64,000 nucleotides of DNA from Streptomyces sp. NBC_00525 (GCF_036346595.1 NZ_CP107834.1:6262001-6326000), one strand, 5' to 3'; positions 1-9,377 are shown, counted from the first letter of the stretch. Notes: generated by a model from the letters alone, not told the origin. Translations and numbers: made by a program.

Positions 1-747
1 GTGATCGTGGGCGACGAACCGGTCGCCCTCTCGGCGGCCGAAACCCTGCGCACCGCCGGGGTCCGGCTCGTCGCCCGCGTCACCGAGCACCCGCCCCACC
101 TCCTCCGGGCCGTGCGCCCGGCCGGCTCGTCGCCCCTGCTCACCCGTACCACCGTCACCGGCCTGACCGGCCGCCCCCGCCTCACCGGTGTCCGGGTGCG
201 GCACGAGAACGGCCGCACCACCACACTCGCCTGCGACACCGTGGTCTTCACGGCCGACTGGATTCCCGAACACGAACTCGCCCGACGCGGCGGTCTGCCC
301 CTGGACGCCGGGACGAAGGGACCCGCCCACGACCCCGCGTACCGCACCGCCGAACCCGGCGTCTTCGCGGTGGGCAACCTGCTGCACGGCGGGGAGAGCG
401 CGGCCACCGCCGCCCGCGAGGGCCGGGCCGTCACCGGACCCGTGCTGAGCCATCTGGCCGCCGGCACCTGGCCGGCCGGCGGAGTGCCGCTCACCGTCGC
501 GGAGCCACTGGAGTGGATCGCCCCCAACCTCACCGGACCCGGCGGCACACCGGCCGCCGGGCCCTTCCTGCTGCGGACCGGCCGGCGGCTGACCGCCCCG
601 CTGATCGTCGTCAGCCAGGACGGGGAGCCGCTGCACCGCCGCCGCCTGGTCCGCACCGTGCAGCCGGGACGCTCCTTCCCGCTGCCCGCCGACTGGCTGG
701 AACACGCCGACCCGCGCGGCGGCCCCGTCCACATCCGGCTCGCCTGA
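1..747 (+). CDS. FAD/NAD(P)-dependent oxidoreductase, 5' truncated by window edge
   Basis: This is the C-terminal part (248 codons visible) of a flavoprotein oxidoreductase. The visible start codon at base 1 is probably an internal Val, because the frame opens directly into IVGDEPVALSAAETL, the second half of a nucleotide-binding domain. Around residues 118-140 GVFAVGNLLHGGESAATAA matches the C-terminal FAD-binding motif (GVFAVGN, then a Gly- and Ala-rich helix) of the HcnB/sarcosine-oxidase-alpha type pyridine-nucleotide disulfide oxidoreductase fold. A C-terminal stretch of about 100 residues follows with no obvious cofactor motif. The substrate cannot be inferred because the N-terminal half and upstream neighbours lie outside the window. 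Confidence 0.75.
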   Translation: MIVGDEPVALSAAETLRTAGVRLVARVTEHPPHLLRAVRPAGSSPLLTRTTVTGLTGRPRLTGVRVRHENGRTTTLACDTVVFTADWIPEHELARRGGLPLDAGTKGPAHDPAYRTAEPGVFAVGNLLHGGESAATAAREGRAVTGPVLSHLAAGTWPAGGVPLTVAEPLEWIAPNLTGPGGTPAAGPFLLRTGRRLTAPLIVVSQDGEPLHRRRLVRTVQPGRSFPLPADWLEHADPRGGPVHIRLA

Positions 748-789
748 AACCGCCCGCCGAAGGCCCCGGCCACCCCGTGCGCGGGCCGC

Positions 790-1158
790 TCAGGGAATCA
801 GCAGCCAGTCCGAGCCGATCGCCGCGACCAGCCCGACCGCCAGCAGCCAACTCCCCAGCCGGGTGCGCCCGTTCCGGCTCAGCTCGATCACGACCCCGCA
901 CAGGATCAGCGCCAGCCCGTACACCCCGACCACCAGCACCGAGGACCGGCTCGCGATCCGCAGGCCCAGCACCACCGCCATCGCGGCCATCCCGACCGAC
1001 GAGAGCACGATGCGCAACCGTCTCGCCTGGCGCGGAGTCAGCCGGCGCTCCCCGGCCGCCGCTCCCGCCCCGCCTTCCGCGACATCGTCCACGACGCCCT
1101 CCGTCGCGTCCTCGGCTATCGGGGTGTCCACGGCCCGGTCCTGGTCAGAAGTGCTCAT
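790..1158 (-). CDS. Small membrane protein of unknown function
   Basis: A 122-residue protein starting MSTSDQDRAVDTP. The ATG at 1158 is preferred over the longer frame to 1212 because the first 18 residues of that frame look like untranslated leader. The first 50 residues are acidic and Ala/Gly-rich, followed by a basic patch (RRLTPRQARRLR). Three hydrophobic segments then run to the C-terminus: VLSSVGMAAMAVVLGL, VLVVGVYGLALILCGVV and SWLLAVGLVAAIGSDWLL. I do not recognise a family. The topology suggests an acidic cytoplasmic tail and a three-helix membrane anchor. It lies in the opposite orientation to the upstream oxidoreductase. Confidence 0.65.
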   Translation of the reverse strand: MSTSDQDRAVDTPIAEDATEGVVDDVAEGGAGAAAGERRLTPRQARRLRIVLSSVGMAAMAVVLGLRIASRSSVLVVGVYGLALILCGVVIELSRNGRTRLGSWLLAVGLVAAIGSDWLLIP

Positions 1159-1233
1159 GACGCCGGATCGTAATGGCTCCACCCGAACCGTCGCGCCGTT
1201 GTCAAACAACACCGTCGAAACCCGGCCGTGTTC

Positions 1234-1764
1234 CTACCGGCCACGGACCCCGCCCCCACCGGACCCGCCCCGGACCCCGCCCGGCCCGAGCCCCGGAGCC
1301 TCCACCGCCGCGTCCACCGGACCCGCGCCCGGACGCTCCACGCGCGCCGCCAGCTCCCGCGCCCAGTCCGTCAGCGCCCCGAGCCCCATCCCGTGCGCCT
1401 CCCCGGCCTCGTACGCCTCCAGCGCCGCCGCGCCCCGCCGCAGCAACCGGGCACCGCCCTTCGCATTGCCGCGGGCCGCATGGGTCAGGCCCACCGCCAG
1501 CTGGGCCAGCCCGCGCCACAACTCACGCTCCCCGGCCGGGCCCGACTTCCAGGCGTCCTCGAACACCTCGTGCGCGTGGAACGGCATCCCCGCGTCGAGC
1601 AGCCGCTGCGCCTCCCGCACGGTCTGCGCGGGGGTGCGCTCGACGCCCTCCGGCTGCCGCTCCACCCCCGGCGTCCCGTACGGCAGGGGGCGCCCCAGCC
1701 CGTCACGGGGGCGCGCGTTGTGCGCCCGGCCCTCGGAATCCCGGTCCCTGCGTGTCTCGTTCAC
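1234..1764 (-). CDS. DUF309 domain protein
   Basis: A 176-residue protein whose central part (about residues 45-140) fits DUF309: TVREAQRLLDAGMPFHAHEV followed by FEDAWK, and later a Trp-rich ELWRGLAQLAVGLTHAARGN helix pair. DUF309 proteins are small all-helical proteins found widely in actinobacteria; their function is not established. The C-terminal 35 residues are Gly/Arg-rich and probably disordered. It reads divergently from the large ATPase gene starting at 1874, so the roughly 110 bp between them probably holds both promoters. Confidence 0.75.
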   Translation of the reverse strand: MNETRRDRDSEGRAHNARPRDGLGRPLPYGTPGVERQPEGVERTPAQTVREAQRLLDAGMPFHAHEVFEDAWKSGPAGERELWRGLAQLAVGLTHAARGNAKGGARLLRRGAAALEAYEAGEAHGMGLGALTDWARELAARVERPGAGPVDAAVEAPGLGPGGVRGGSGGGGVRGR

Positions 1765-1873
1765 ACCCCGATTGTGCCCCGCACCTGCGGCGAACTGTCC
1801 GAACCACTGTCGGTCGCGACCCGCGCGCGACTAGGCTCGACCACCATGGTCATCACATTGGGGGAGGGTAGGC

Positions 1874-4507
1874 ATGAAGCCGTCCCGGCCGCTTTATGAG
1901 CGCGAACCGGAACTCGCCACTGCCGCACAAGCCATCGACGCGCTCTGCGGCGCGCAGGCCACCGGCGGGCTGCTGATCTACAGCGGCGAGGCAGGTATCG
2001 GAAAGACCGCTCTCCTGGACGAGATCCGGGCCATGGCGGCGGACCGGTGCACCATCTGGTCGGCACGCGCCGGTGAGACGGTCACCTCGGTGCCGTTCCA
2101 CGTCGTGCGGCAACTGCTCCAGCCGACCCTGCACCAGCTCCCGCCCGACGACGTACGGGCCCTGTTCGGCCCCTGGTTCGACATCACCGCACCGGCCCTC
2201 GGGCTCGCCGAACCGTCCGGCCCGCAGACCGATCCGCAGGGTGTGCGCGACGGACTCGACTACGTCGTCAAACGGCTCGCGTCCCGGCTCAGCCACAACC
2301 CGCTGCTCCTCGTCATCGACGACGCCCACTGGGCGGACGGCGAATCGCTCGCCTGGCTCTCCGCGTTCACCGCCCGCCTCGGCGATCTGCGCGTGCTCGT
2401 CGTCCAGGCCCACCGGCCCGAGGAACTCGCCTCCCGCGAGGCCGCGCGCAACGCGGCCGGCGGCCACCCCGCCCAGATCCGCGTCGCCCTGCGCGCCCTG
2501 ACCCCCGAAGCCACCGCCGCCCTCGTCCGCAGCTCCCTCGGGGAGCACGCCGACGACCCGTTCTGCCGCGAGGTGTGGGCGGTCACCGGCGGCAACCCGT
2601 ACGAGGCGGTCGAGCTCGTCGCCAAGGTCCAGGACCGCGAACTGGTCCCGCTGGAGGAGTCCGCCGGGCTCCTGCGCGAACTCGGCGCCTCCGCGCGGGG
2701 CAGCGGTCTCGTCGCCCGGCTCGAACGGCTCGGCACCAACGCCACCCGGTTCGCCTGGGCGGCCGCCGTCCTCGGCACCGAGATCTCCCAGGACCTCGCC
2801 GCCATGCTGGCCGGCATGAGCGCGGCCGAGGCCGCCGACTGCACCGCCCGGCTGCGCGAGGCCCGTATCGTCAGCGGCTTCGACCCGCTGGAGTTCGTGC
2901 ACCCGGTGATCGCCTCCGCCGTCTACCGCTCCATCCCGCCCGCCACCCGCACCGCCATGCACGGCCGGGCCGCCTGGGCGATCACCCGGACCGGACGCGG
3001 CCCCGCCGCGGCCTCCCGGCACCTGCTCGAAGTCCACCCGGACGACGACCAGGAACTCGTCGAGCAGCTGAGGGCCGCCGCGAAACAGCACCTCGCGGTC
3101 GGCGCGCCCGAGGCCGCCCGGCGCTGCCTGGAACGCGCCCTGGAGGAGCCGCCGCGCCACGACGTGCGCGCCACCCTGCTCTACGAGCTGGGCTGTGCGA
3201 CGCTGCTCAGCTCCCCGGCCACCACCGTGCAGCATCTGCGCGCCGCCCTGGACATGCCCGGCCTCGCCGACGACCTGCGGGTCGACGCCACCTTCCGGCT
3301 GGCCGCGGCCCTGTCCCACAACAACCAGCTCAAGGAGGCGGCCCTCGCCCTGGCCGCCGAGGCCGAACGCACCGCGCCCGGACCCGGTCTGATGCGGCTC
3401 CAGGCCGCCCACTTCCTCTGGGAGGGCATGCAGGCCACCGAGGAGGACGGTCCCGGCCGCTCGCGCCGGCTCGCCGCCAACGCCGACCACCTCACCGGCC
3501 GGGACAACGCCGAACGGGCGCTGCTCACCCTGCGCGCCTTCGACGCCATGCTGCGCGGCGAGAACGCCGAGATCATCGTGGACCTCTGCGAGCGCGCCCT
3601 CGTGGACGGCCACCCCGCACGCGGACTCGGCTGGACCGACACCGAGTGGGGCTTCGAACTGCCCGCCCTGCTCGGCATCACCTACGCGTTCACCGACCGG
3701 CTCGACCGTGCCGAGGAACTGTTCGGCGAGGCGGTCCGGGCCTTCGAGATCTCCGGCTGGAGCGGCGCCCACCTCGCGTTCGCGCACACCCTCCTCGGAC
3801 TGGTCCACCGCCGTCGCGGCCGTCTCGCCGAGGCGGAGGGCTTCCTGCGCGAAGGGCTGCGGCTGGCCGACCGCGTCGGCAACGGGCTCCCCGTCCACTG
3901 GGACGCGGCCTGTCTGCTCATCGACACCCTGCTGGCTCGGGGCCGGGTGTCCGAGGCGCGCAAGATCGCCGACCAGTACGACTTCGGCCTGCCCTATCCG
4001 AGCGCCATGGTGCTGCCCGACGCGCCGTGCGTCCGCGGCCGCCTGCTGCTGGCCGAAGGCCGTATCAAGGAGGCCGTCACCGAGCTGGAGGCCGCCGGAC
4101 GCTCCCTGGAACCGCGCGGCAGGTTCAACGACATCTGGGGCCCGTGGGCCGGTGACCTGGCCCGCGCCCTGGCCGACGAGGACCCCGGCCGGGCCGCCCA
4201 GCTCGCCAACACGGCCCGCGTCCACGCCGAGCGGTTCGGCACCGAGACCGCCATAGGCGAGGCCCTGCGCTGTGTGGCCATGTTCGCCCGCCCGGAGGAG
4301 GCCGTCCACCTCCTGGGCCAGGCGGTCCGCCACCTGGAGGCGTCGCCCTCTGGCTTCGAGTTCGCCCAGGCGCTGCTCGACCACGGCATCGCCACCCGCT
4401 CGCCCCGCGAACTGACCCGGGCCCACAAGCTGGCCACGTCCTGCGGCGCGGAAGGACTGGCGGCACGGGCCCAGCAGGCACGTGCGTCGATCCGGTCCAC
4501 CGAGTGA
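1874..4507 (+). CDS. Large AAA/NACHT-type ATPase with TPR-like helical repeats (LAL-like, no HTH)
   Basis: An 877-residue protein. The N-terminus resembles the ATPase domain of LuxR/MalT-type (LAL) regulators: an YEREPELA entry motif, Walker A GEAGIGKTAL near residues 37-46, and Walker B PLLLVIDDAHWAD near residue 145. Residues from about 360 to the end are alpha-helical repeats of the TPR kind (ARRCLERALEE, RAEELFGEAVRAFE, EAEGFLREGLRLA). The C-terminus ends ARAQQARASIRSTE, where a LuxR helix-turn-helix would be expected in a LAL protein; none is present. It may be a STAND-type signalling ATPase working with another protein. The start is well supported by GGGGAGGG just upstream. tRNA-Pro follows 51 bp downstream. 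Confidence 0.8.
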   Translation: MKPSRPLYEREPELATAAQAIDALCGAQATGGLLIYSGEAGIGKTALLDEIRAMAADRCTIWSARAGETVTSVPFHVVRQLLQPTLHQLPPDDVRALFGPWFDITAPALGLAEPSGPQTDPQGVRDGLDYVVKRLASRLSHNPLLLVIDDAHWADGESLAWLSAFTARLGDLRVLVVQAHRPEELASREAARNAAGGHPAQIRVALRALTPEATAALVRSSLGEHADDPFCREVWAVTGGNPYEAVELVAKVQDRELVPLEESAGLLRELGASARGSGLVARLERLGTNATRFAWAAAVLGTEISQDLAAMLAGMSAAEAADCTARLREARIVSGFDPLEFVHPVIASAVYRSIPPATRTAMHGRAAWAITRTGRGPAAASRHLLEVHPDDDQELVEQLRAAAKQHLAVGAPEAARRCLERALEEPPRHDVRATLLYELGCATLLSSPATTVQHLRAALDMPGLADDLRVDATFRLAAALSHNNQLKEAALALAAEAERTAPGPGLMRLQAAHFLWEGMQATEEDGPGRSRRLAANADHLTGRDNAERALLTLRAFDAMLRGENAEIIVDLCERALVDGHPARGLGWTDTEWGFELPALLGITYAFTDRLDRAEELFGEAVRAFEISGWSGAHLAFAHTLLGLVHRRRGRLAEAEGFLREGLRLADRVGNGLPVHWDAACLLIDTLLARGRVSEARKIADQYDFGLPYPSAMVLPDAPCVRGRLLLAEGRIKEAVTELEAAGRSLEPRGRFNDIWGPWAGDLARALADEDPGRAAQLANTARVHAERFGTETAIGEALRCVAMFARPEEAVHLLGQAVRHLEASPSGFEFAQALLDHGIATRSPRELTRAHKLATSCGAEGLAARAQQARASIRSTE

Positions 4508-4558
4508 GGTAATGTTTGTCCTGCAGCCAGCACCCGGCCCGACCGGGTGACACGGCAG

Positions 4559-4632
<74 letters not shown>

Positions 4633-4650
4633 CTTTTGAAGTCGCGAATC

Positions 4651-4684
4651 AGGGCCGGTTTCGGAATCTTCCGAAGCCGGCCCT
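4651..4684 (+). terminator. Hairpin terminator after tRNA-Pro
   Basis: The arms AGGGCCGGTTTCGGAA and TTCCGAAGCCGGCCCT pair over 16 bp with one G-T pair and a very short loop. It lies 18 bp after the tRNA and 70 bp beyond the stop of the converging amine oxidase, so it could serve both strands. Confidence 0.8.
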
Positions 4685-4754
4685 TGATCGTTCCCTGCTC
4701 GTTACCCTTTCCCGTCGCCGGCCCCGCCCGGGGCCGGCGACGGGAGCAGGCGTC

Positions 4755-6359
4755 CTACCGGGCCAGCGTTCGGGAGTGGATCTCCGTGACCACCTTGCGG
4801 GCGGAGGTGAACGCTCCGTGCTGCCAGGCGATGGTGTTGCTGAGCCAGTCACCGGCGAAGTACACGTTTCCGGCCGGGCGGTTCAGGGTCTGGTACGCGA
4901 TCCCCGTCTGCGACTCCCAGCCCGCCCAGCCGCCTTCGATGAACGGGGTGCGGTGCCAGGCCACGCTGAAGGACGAGGCCAGTTCGGAGCGGTACTTCTC
5001 GCCGTGGATCTTCACCCCCTCGGCGACCGCCCTGCGCTCACGGTCGGTGTGCGGCAGCCTGCCGTACTCGGCGGCGGGTTCCAGGGCGTGGTAATAGCCG
5101 ATGACCAGACCGCGGTCGCCGTGGTAACCGTACGACGGGTACCAGATGGTGCCCAGGTCGTTGTCGGTCGGTGTGACGCCGCCGTAGATGCGCTCGTCCG
5201 TCTCCCACCACCGGGTCCGGTACTCCAGGCCGATCTTGCCGGCTTCCCACGGCTGCGGGGTGAGCAGCGCGTCCGTGACCCCGGTGCCGAGGTTGTGCTT
5301 GAGACGGGCCATCACCATCGGCGGGATGGCCGCGATCACGTAGTCGGCCCACTCCGTCACCGTCCGGCCCTGTGCGTTCACCCAGGTGACCGAGGCGCCG
5401 TCCGTGCGGTTCAGGACGGCGGCCGCGCGGGCCCCGTACTCGATGCGGTCGCTGCCGATCGCCGCTGCCAGCGCCTTGGGGATGGCGTCCATGCCGCCCA
5501 CCGGCTGGAACATCATCATGGCCTGCTGGTAGTCGAACTCGAAGGAGAAGCGCAGCCCCAGCCCGCTCGCGATGACGTCGGAGAGGGAGGGCGGCGGGGC
5601 GAGCACCGTCCCGGCCTCCAGGGCGGCCCCGGGTTCGACCGTGTAGCCGCGGCGGCTGCTGCCGGTGTACGCCCAGTCGTCGGCGCGGCCCTTGAGGTCG
5701 CCGAAGTCCTTGAGGAGCTCCAGCAGCCGTTCCTTGTCGGTCGTGGTCAGGGTCTGGTCCAGCGCGCCCTGGTCGGTGGCCTTGGCGAGGAGCTCGGACA
5801 CATAGCCGTACACGTCGGCCTTCGCGGTCCGCCACCGCACCGGCTGCCCGGCGAGTGCCGCGCTGTTCTCGTGGAAGATGTACGCGTTGGCGTTCTGATT
5901 CACGAACGCCTCCAGCGGAACGCCGAGTTCACGGCAGTACTCCAGCGTCACGTGCGACTGGGGTATGCGGCCGGGACCGGCGTTCATGTACTGGCCGGGC
6001 GCGAAGTTGGCCGTCTGGGTGCGGCCGTCGAGGTCGGTCTCCGTCGTGCCGCCCCGCACCGTCCAGTTGCGGCCGCCCGGACGGTTCTTCGCCTCCAGGA
6101 CGCGGCAGGCGTACCCGGCCTTGCCCAGCTCGTACGCCGCGGCGAGACCGGCGATGCCGGCGCCGAGGACGATGACCTTCTTGCCGTTGCGACGGCCGAT
6201 CGAGGTGAAGTCGCCTCGCCTCGGCGGACGGAACGCCCTCGCGTGCGCCTGGGGCACCGGTGCCAGGCCGAGCGCCCCCATGGCCGAATACATCACACCG
6301 GCGCCTCCTGATATCCCCACCGCTCTCAGGAATGCGCGTCGAGAGGTCTGTGCCACCAT
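4755..6359 (-). CDS. Tat-exported flavin monoamine oxidase / amino-acid oxidase family protein
   Basis: A 534-residue flavoenzyme of the amine oxidase superfamily. The ATG at 6359 is chosen because an AAAGGAGAA ribosome site precedes it and it opens MVAQTSRRAFLRAVGISGGA, a twin-arginine signal (SRRAFLR). The Rossmann FAD motif VIVLGAGIAGLAAAYELGKA follows at about residue 60, then the ARPGGR-like motif NRPGGRNWTVRGG. The C-terminal FAD motif is NVYFAGDWLSNTIAWQHGA. The family includes L-amino-acid oxidases, monoamine oxidases and amino-acid 2-monooxygenases such as tryptophan 2-monooxygenase. An amidase gene lies just upstream on the same strand, so an amino acid to amide to acid route is possible, though a terminator-like hairpin separates the genes. 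Export argues for action outside the membrane. Confidence 0.85.
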   Translation of the reverse strand: MVAQTSRRAFLRAVGISGGAGVMYSAMGALGLAPVPQAHARAFRPPRRGDFTSIGRRNGKKVIVLGAGIAGLAAAYELGKAGYACRVLEAKNRPGGRNWTVRGGTTETDLDGRTQTANFAPGQYMNAGPGRIPQSHVTLEYCRELGVPLEAFVNQNANAYIFHENSAALAGQPVRWRTAKADVYGYVSELLAKATDQGALDQTLTTTDKERLLELLKDFGDLKGRADDWAYTGSSRRGYTVEPGAALEAGTVLAPPPSLSDVIASGLGLRFSFEFDYQQAMMMFQPVGGMDAIPKALAAAIGSDRIEYGARAAAVLNRTDGASVTWVNAQGRTVTEWADYVIAAIPPMVMARLKHNLGTGVTDALLTPQPWEAGKIGLEYRTRWWETDERIYGGVTPTDNDLGTIWYPSYGYHGDRGLVIGYYHALEPAAEYGRLPHTDRERRAVAEGVKIHGEKYRSELASSFSVAWHRTPFIEGGWAGWESQTGIAYQTLNRPAGNVYFAGDWLSNTIAWQHGAFTSARKVVTEIHSRTLAR

Positions 6360-6514
6360 TTTCTCCTTTGTTCCCCCGGAGCCCTGGGATTCCTCGTCCG
6401 AGCCGCTTCTCGTTGACGTTGTGGCCGTGTGGGGGGAGGTGTGGCAGTGGCCGTGCGCCCGGCGAGGCTCCATGGGCTTTGTTTCATGAACGTGCTTGTG
6501 TCGTACGTGAGTTC

Positions 6515-6541
6515 CCCCGGCCCGGATCTTCCGGGCCGGGG
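6515..6541 (-). terminator. Terminator-like hairpin after the amidase gene
   Basis: Perfect 12-bp arms CCCCGGCCCGGA and TCCGGGCCGGGG with a 3-nt loop start 9 bp past the amidase stop. The hairpin may end or attenuate transcription before the amine oxidase gene, whose own promoter could lie in the remaining roughly 150 bp. Confidence 0.6.
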
Positions 6542-6549
6542 CGTCCGTC

Positions 6550-8067
6550 TCAGCGGGCGGTCGCCGCGAGCATGCGGTAGTGCGCGGACCAGGGCCGGAC
6601 GCGCTCGACGGCCGCCGCGGCCGAGAGGACGTCGGCGTCCGCGAAGCGCCGGCCGGCGATCTGGAGGCCCACCGGCAGGCCGTCGGCCGTGAGCCCGGCC
6701 GGCACCGAGATGGCCGGGTGGCCCGTGAAGTTGAACACCTGGGTCAGACACCAGCCCAGGATGGGATCGACGTCCTCGCCGTCGACCTTGTCCGGGCCGA
6801 CGGTCCAGCCGTCGTCCCCGTTGGGGCAGCCCGCGATCCCCAGCGTGGGGCTGATGACGAGGTCGTAGCGGTCGAAGAGGTCGGCGAAGGCGTCGTAGAT
6901 CACCGTCCGAACGATCTGGTCACGGCGGCCGTCCATCAGCGTGCGGCCGTCGGTGCGTTCGATCATCGCCCGCAGGGCCCACGGGAAGTCCTCCCAGGGC
7001 TCGCCGCGCAGATCGATGCCCTCGGCGGCGAACGCCTCGACGACGGTCGAGGCGATGGCGCCCGCGTTGCGCACCCACAGATCGGTGGCCTCCCGGTGCG
7101 GAACCGGGAGCGCGAAGTGCGGCCTGTCCACATGCACCCCGGCCTGCTCCAGCGCCGCCACCGCGTCGTCGACCACCGCGCGCACCCCGGCCTCGACCGG
7201 GAAGCCGCCCAGGGTGGGCAGGTACGCGGCGCGCAGTGCGCCCGGGTCCCTGCGCGTCGCCGCCAGGAAGTCCGTGCCGTCGTGCGGGACGCTGGTCGGG
7301 TCGCGGGGGTCGTCGCCGACCATGCACGACAGCAGCAGCGCACAGTCCTCGACGGAACGGGCCAGCGGGCCGTTGCTCATGTACGGGATCTGGCAGAGGA
7401 ACGCGTCGGGGCGGACCGCGTCGGAGACCCGGCCGAAGCTCGGCTTGAACCCGACCACACCGCACAGCGCCGCCGGGATGCGTACCGACCCGCCACCGTC
7501 CGAGCCCTGCGACAGCGCACACAGCCCGTCGGCCAGCGCGGCGGCCGAACCGCCCGACGAGCCGCCGGAGTTCATGCCCAGCGCGAACGGCGTACTGGTC
7601 GGCCCGAAGAGCCTGTTGTCGGTGAGCCCCTTGTGCCCGAACTCGGGCGTGTTGGTCTTCCCCAGCACGATCGCCCCGACGTCCTCGAGGGCGGCGACGT
7701 GCCGGGCGGTCTGCTCCGGCACGTAGTCCCGGAACGCGGCCACCCCGTACGTGTTGGGCATCCCGGCCTTGTAGTCGAACAGGTCCTTGATGGCGATCGG
7801 TACGCCGTGCAGAGGCCCGGCCAGGCGGCCGCGCATCAGCTGCCGCTCCGACTCGGCCGCCGCGGCCATCGCCCGGTCCGCCGCCACATGGACGTAGGCG
7901 TTGAGCGCGGGGTTGCGTTCCTCGATGCGGGAGAGGAAGGCGGCGGTCAGCTCGCGCGGCGAAACGTCACGGCGGCGGACCCGGCTCGCTAGCTCCGTCG
8001 CCGGGGTCAGACATAACTCGGTGATCTCGGACGGAGAGGTCTGCGGCTGGATTTCGGTAGTGCTCAT
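6550..8067 (-). CDS. Amidase signature family enzyme
   Basis: A 505-residue hydrolase of the amidase signature family (Ser-cisSer-Lys triad). Key parts are the catalytic Lys region LHGVPIAIKDLFDYKAG, the Gly/Ser-rich motif NSGGSSGGSAAALADGLCAL and the catalytic segment GSDGGGSVRIPAALCGVVGF. These enzymes hydrolyse amides to acid plus ammonia; indole-3-acetamide hydrolases, gatA-type and aryl-acylamidases all share the fold, so the substrate is not fixed by motif alone. The start MSTTEIQPQ at 8067 is used; the upstream MHTVHMASPASS extension runs through the putative operator at 8105. It lies divergent from a PucR-type regulator and upstream of a flavin amine oxidase, a combination suggestive of the indole-3-acetamide or related amino-acid monooxygenase/amidase routes. 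Confidence 0.9.
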   Translation of the reverse strand: MSTTEIQPQTSPSEITELCLTPATELASRVRRRDVSPRELTAAFLSRIEERNPALNAYVHVAADRAMAAAAESERQLMRGRLAGPLHGVPIAIKDLFDYKAGMPNTYGVAAFRDYVPEQTARHVAALEDVGAIVLGKTNTPEFGHKGLTDNRLFGPTSTPFALGMNSGGSSGGSAAALADGLCALSQGSDGGGSVRIPAALCGVVGFKPSFGRVSDAVRPDAFLCQIPYMSNGPLARSVEDCALLLSCMVGDDPRDPTSVPHDGTDFLAATRRDPGALRAAYLPTLGGFPVEAGVRAVVDDAVAALEQAGVHVDRPHFALPVPHREATDLWVRNAGAIASTVVEAFAAEGIDLRGEPWEDFPWALRAMIERTDGRTLMDGRRDQIVRTVIYDAFADLFDRYDLVISPTLGIAGCPNGDDGWTVGPDKVDGEDVDPILGWCLTQVFNFTGHPAISVPAGLTADGLPVGLQIAGRRFADADVLSAAAAVERVRPWSAHYRMLAATAR

Positions 8068-8104
8068 GGCCCAACTGTGGTGGCTCGAAGCGGGCGATGC
8101 CATG

Positions 8105-8117
8105 TGCACAGTGTGCA
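8105..8117. promoter_or_regulatory. Candidate operator between amidase and PucR-type regulator
   Basis: TGCACA-G-TGTGCA is a perfect inverted repeat in the 90-bp divergent intergenic region. Its position between the two start codons makes it a plausible regulator site, but no second copy was found to confirm it. Confidence 0.4.
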
Positions 8118-8157
8118 AGCCTCGACGGAAAGCTGCGCGCCCTGAGAAGCTTCATCT

Positions 8158-9339
8158 GTGACTGATGAGGCTGAATTGCTGTGTGTTGCCAGAGATCAAC
8201 TCCTTGTGTCCGCAGATGTGTTGACCAAGCGAGTTGTCGACGGGATCAGACGATTAGGTGTTGGCCGGGAACTGACCGACGAACCGGGGCTCGCGGACAC
8301 GGTGGTGGCCGAGACTCGTGCCGTGATCCATCAGTTGATCAACGCGCTGACCGACGACGCGGAGCCGCTGTGCCCCCCGGAGACGCGGCACATAGCGCGG
8401 CTCGCGGCGCGCAACGGCACCCCGGAGCGCGATGTGCTGGACGCCTACCGCGTGGGCCACCGCGTCCTGGAGGAGGCCCTGATCGACGCCGTCCCGGACG
8501 CCGCGGACACCAGCGCGGCCCTGGGCGCGGTACGGCTCGGCACCAGGCGCCTGTTCGATGAGATCGAGCACCTCTCCCAGCTGGTGGTCGTCGAGTACCG
8601 CGAGGAGGCGGAGGCGATCATGCGGGCACGGGGCCCGCGACAGCTCCGCGCCGTCCGGGCGGTCCTGGACGGGGAGCGCCCCGCGAGCCTGGACTTCTAC
8701 AACGTGCGCGGCGACCACGTCGCGCTGGCCGCATCGGGCCCGGAGTCCGAGCGGGTCGTCCGGACCCTGGTCCGCGCGGTCAAGGCACCGCACTGCGTGG
8801 TCCGGCCGGACGACGAGCTGAGCTGGATATGGATCGCCGTCCCGCGGGTGGACGTGGTCGTCGCGGCGGCGGAGGCGGCCGCCGAGAGCGACTGCTGGGT
8901 CGGGGTGGGCGAGCCGGCCCGGGGCGCCAAGGGCTTCTGCGACTCCCATGCGGAGGCCCGCATGGCCCTCCGGGTCGCCGCGTACCAGCGGCGGTCCGTG
9001 GTGCGCTTCTCCGCCGCGGCGCCGGAGGCCATAGCGCTGGCCGACATCGAGGCGTCCCAGACCCTGATCCGCCGGCAGCTCGGGGACCTGGCGTGGCCGA
9101 CCCGCCAGGCGGAGACCGCCCGCAAGACGCTCGGCATCTACCTCGGCTGCGGGTCGAACGCCCGGGAGACCGCGCGGCGCCTGCACGTCAGCAGCAGGGC
9201 CGTCGCCTACCGGCTCCGGCACGCCAGTGAGCTGCTGCCGCCGGGCACGGACGCGGGGGCACTGGAGACCGCCCTGGCGCTGCGGCTGCTGGAGACCCTG
9301 GGAACCGCCGATCCGGAGGGCCGGGACCAGCGGCCCTGA
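8158..9339 (+). CDS. PucR-type transcriptional regulator (C-terminal HTH)
   Basis: A 393-residue regulator of the PucR/CdaR class. The N-terminal helical region (ADVLTKRVVDGIRRLG, HIARLAARNGTPERDVLDAY) resembles the RsbT co-antagonist-like domain. The middle has a degenerate GGDEF-like region with VGVGEPARGAKGFCDSHAEA. The C-terminal ARKTLGIYLGCGSNARETAR plus RLHVSSRAVAYRLRH is the PucR helix-turn-helix. The GTG start at 8158 is preceded by GAGAAG. It is divergent from the amidase gene and convergent with a paralogous regulator, which suggests control of the amidase/amine oxidase pair. PucR proteins often sense purine or amino-acid breakdown products. Confidence 0.85.
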   Translation: MTDEAELLCVARDQLLVSADVLTKRVVDGIRRLGVGRELTDEPGLADTVVAETRAVIHQLINALTDDAEPLCPPETRHIARLAARNGTPERDVLDAYRVGHRVLEEALIDAVPDAADTSAALGAVRLGTRRLFDEIEHLSQLVVVEYREEAEAIMRARGPRQLRAVRAVLDGERPASLDFYNVRGDHVALAASGPESERVVRTLVRAVKAPHCVVRPDDELSWIWIAVPRVDVVVAAAEAAAESDCWVGVGEPARGAKGFCDSHAEARMALRVAAYQRRSVVRFSAAAPEAIALADIEASQTLIRRQLGDLAWPTRQAETARKTLGIYLGCGSNARETARRLHVSSRAVAYRLRHASELLPPGTDAGALETALALRLLETLGTADPEGRDQRP

Positions 9340-9377
9340 GCGGCAGACCGGCGCGGGCGGTTCCCGGGCCCGCGGTC

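Noticed and set aside
1853..4426. Very long open frame on the minus strand opposite the large ATPase gene
   Set aside because: It is Gly/Arg/Val-rich with no recognisable domain and mirrors a well-supported plus-strand gene; such antisense frames are common in high-GC DNA.
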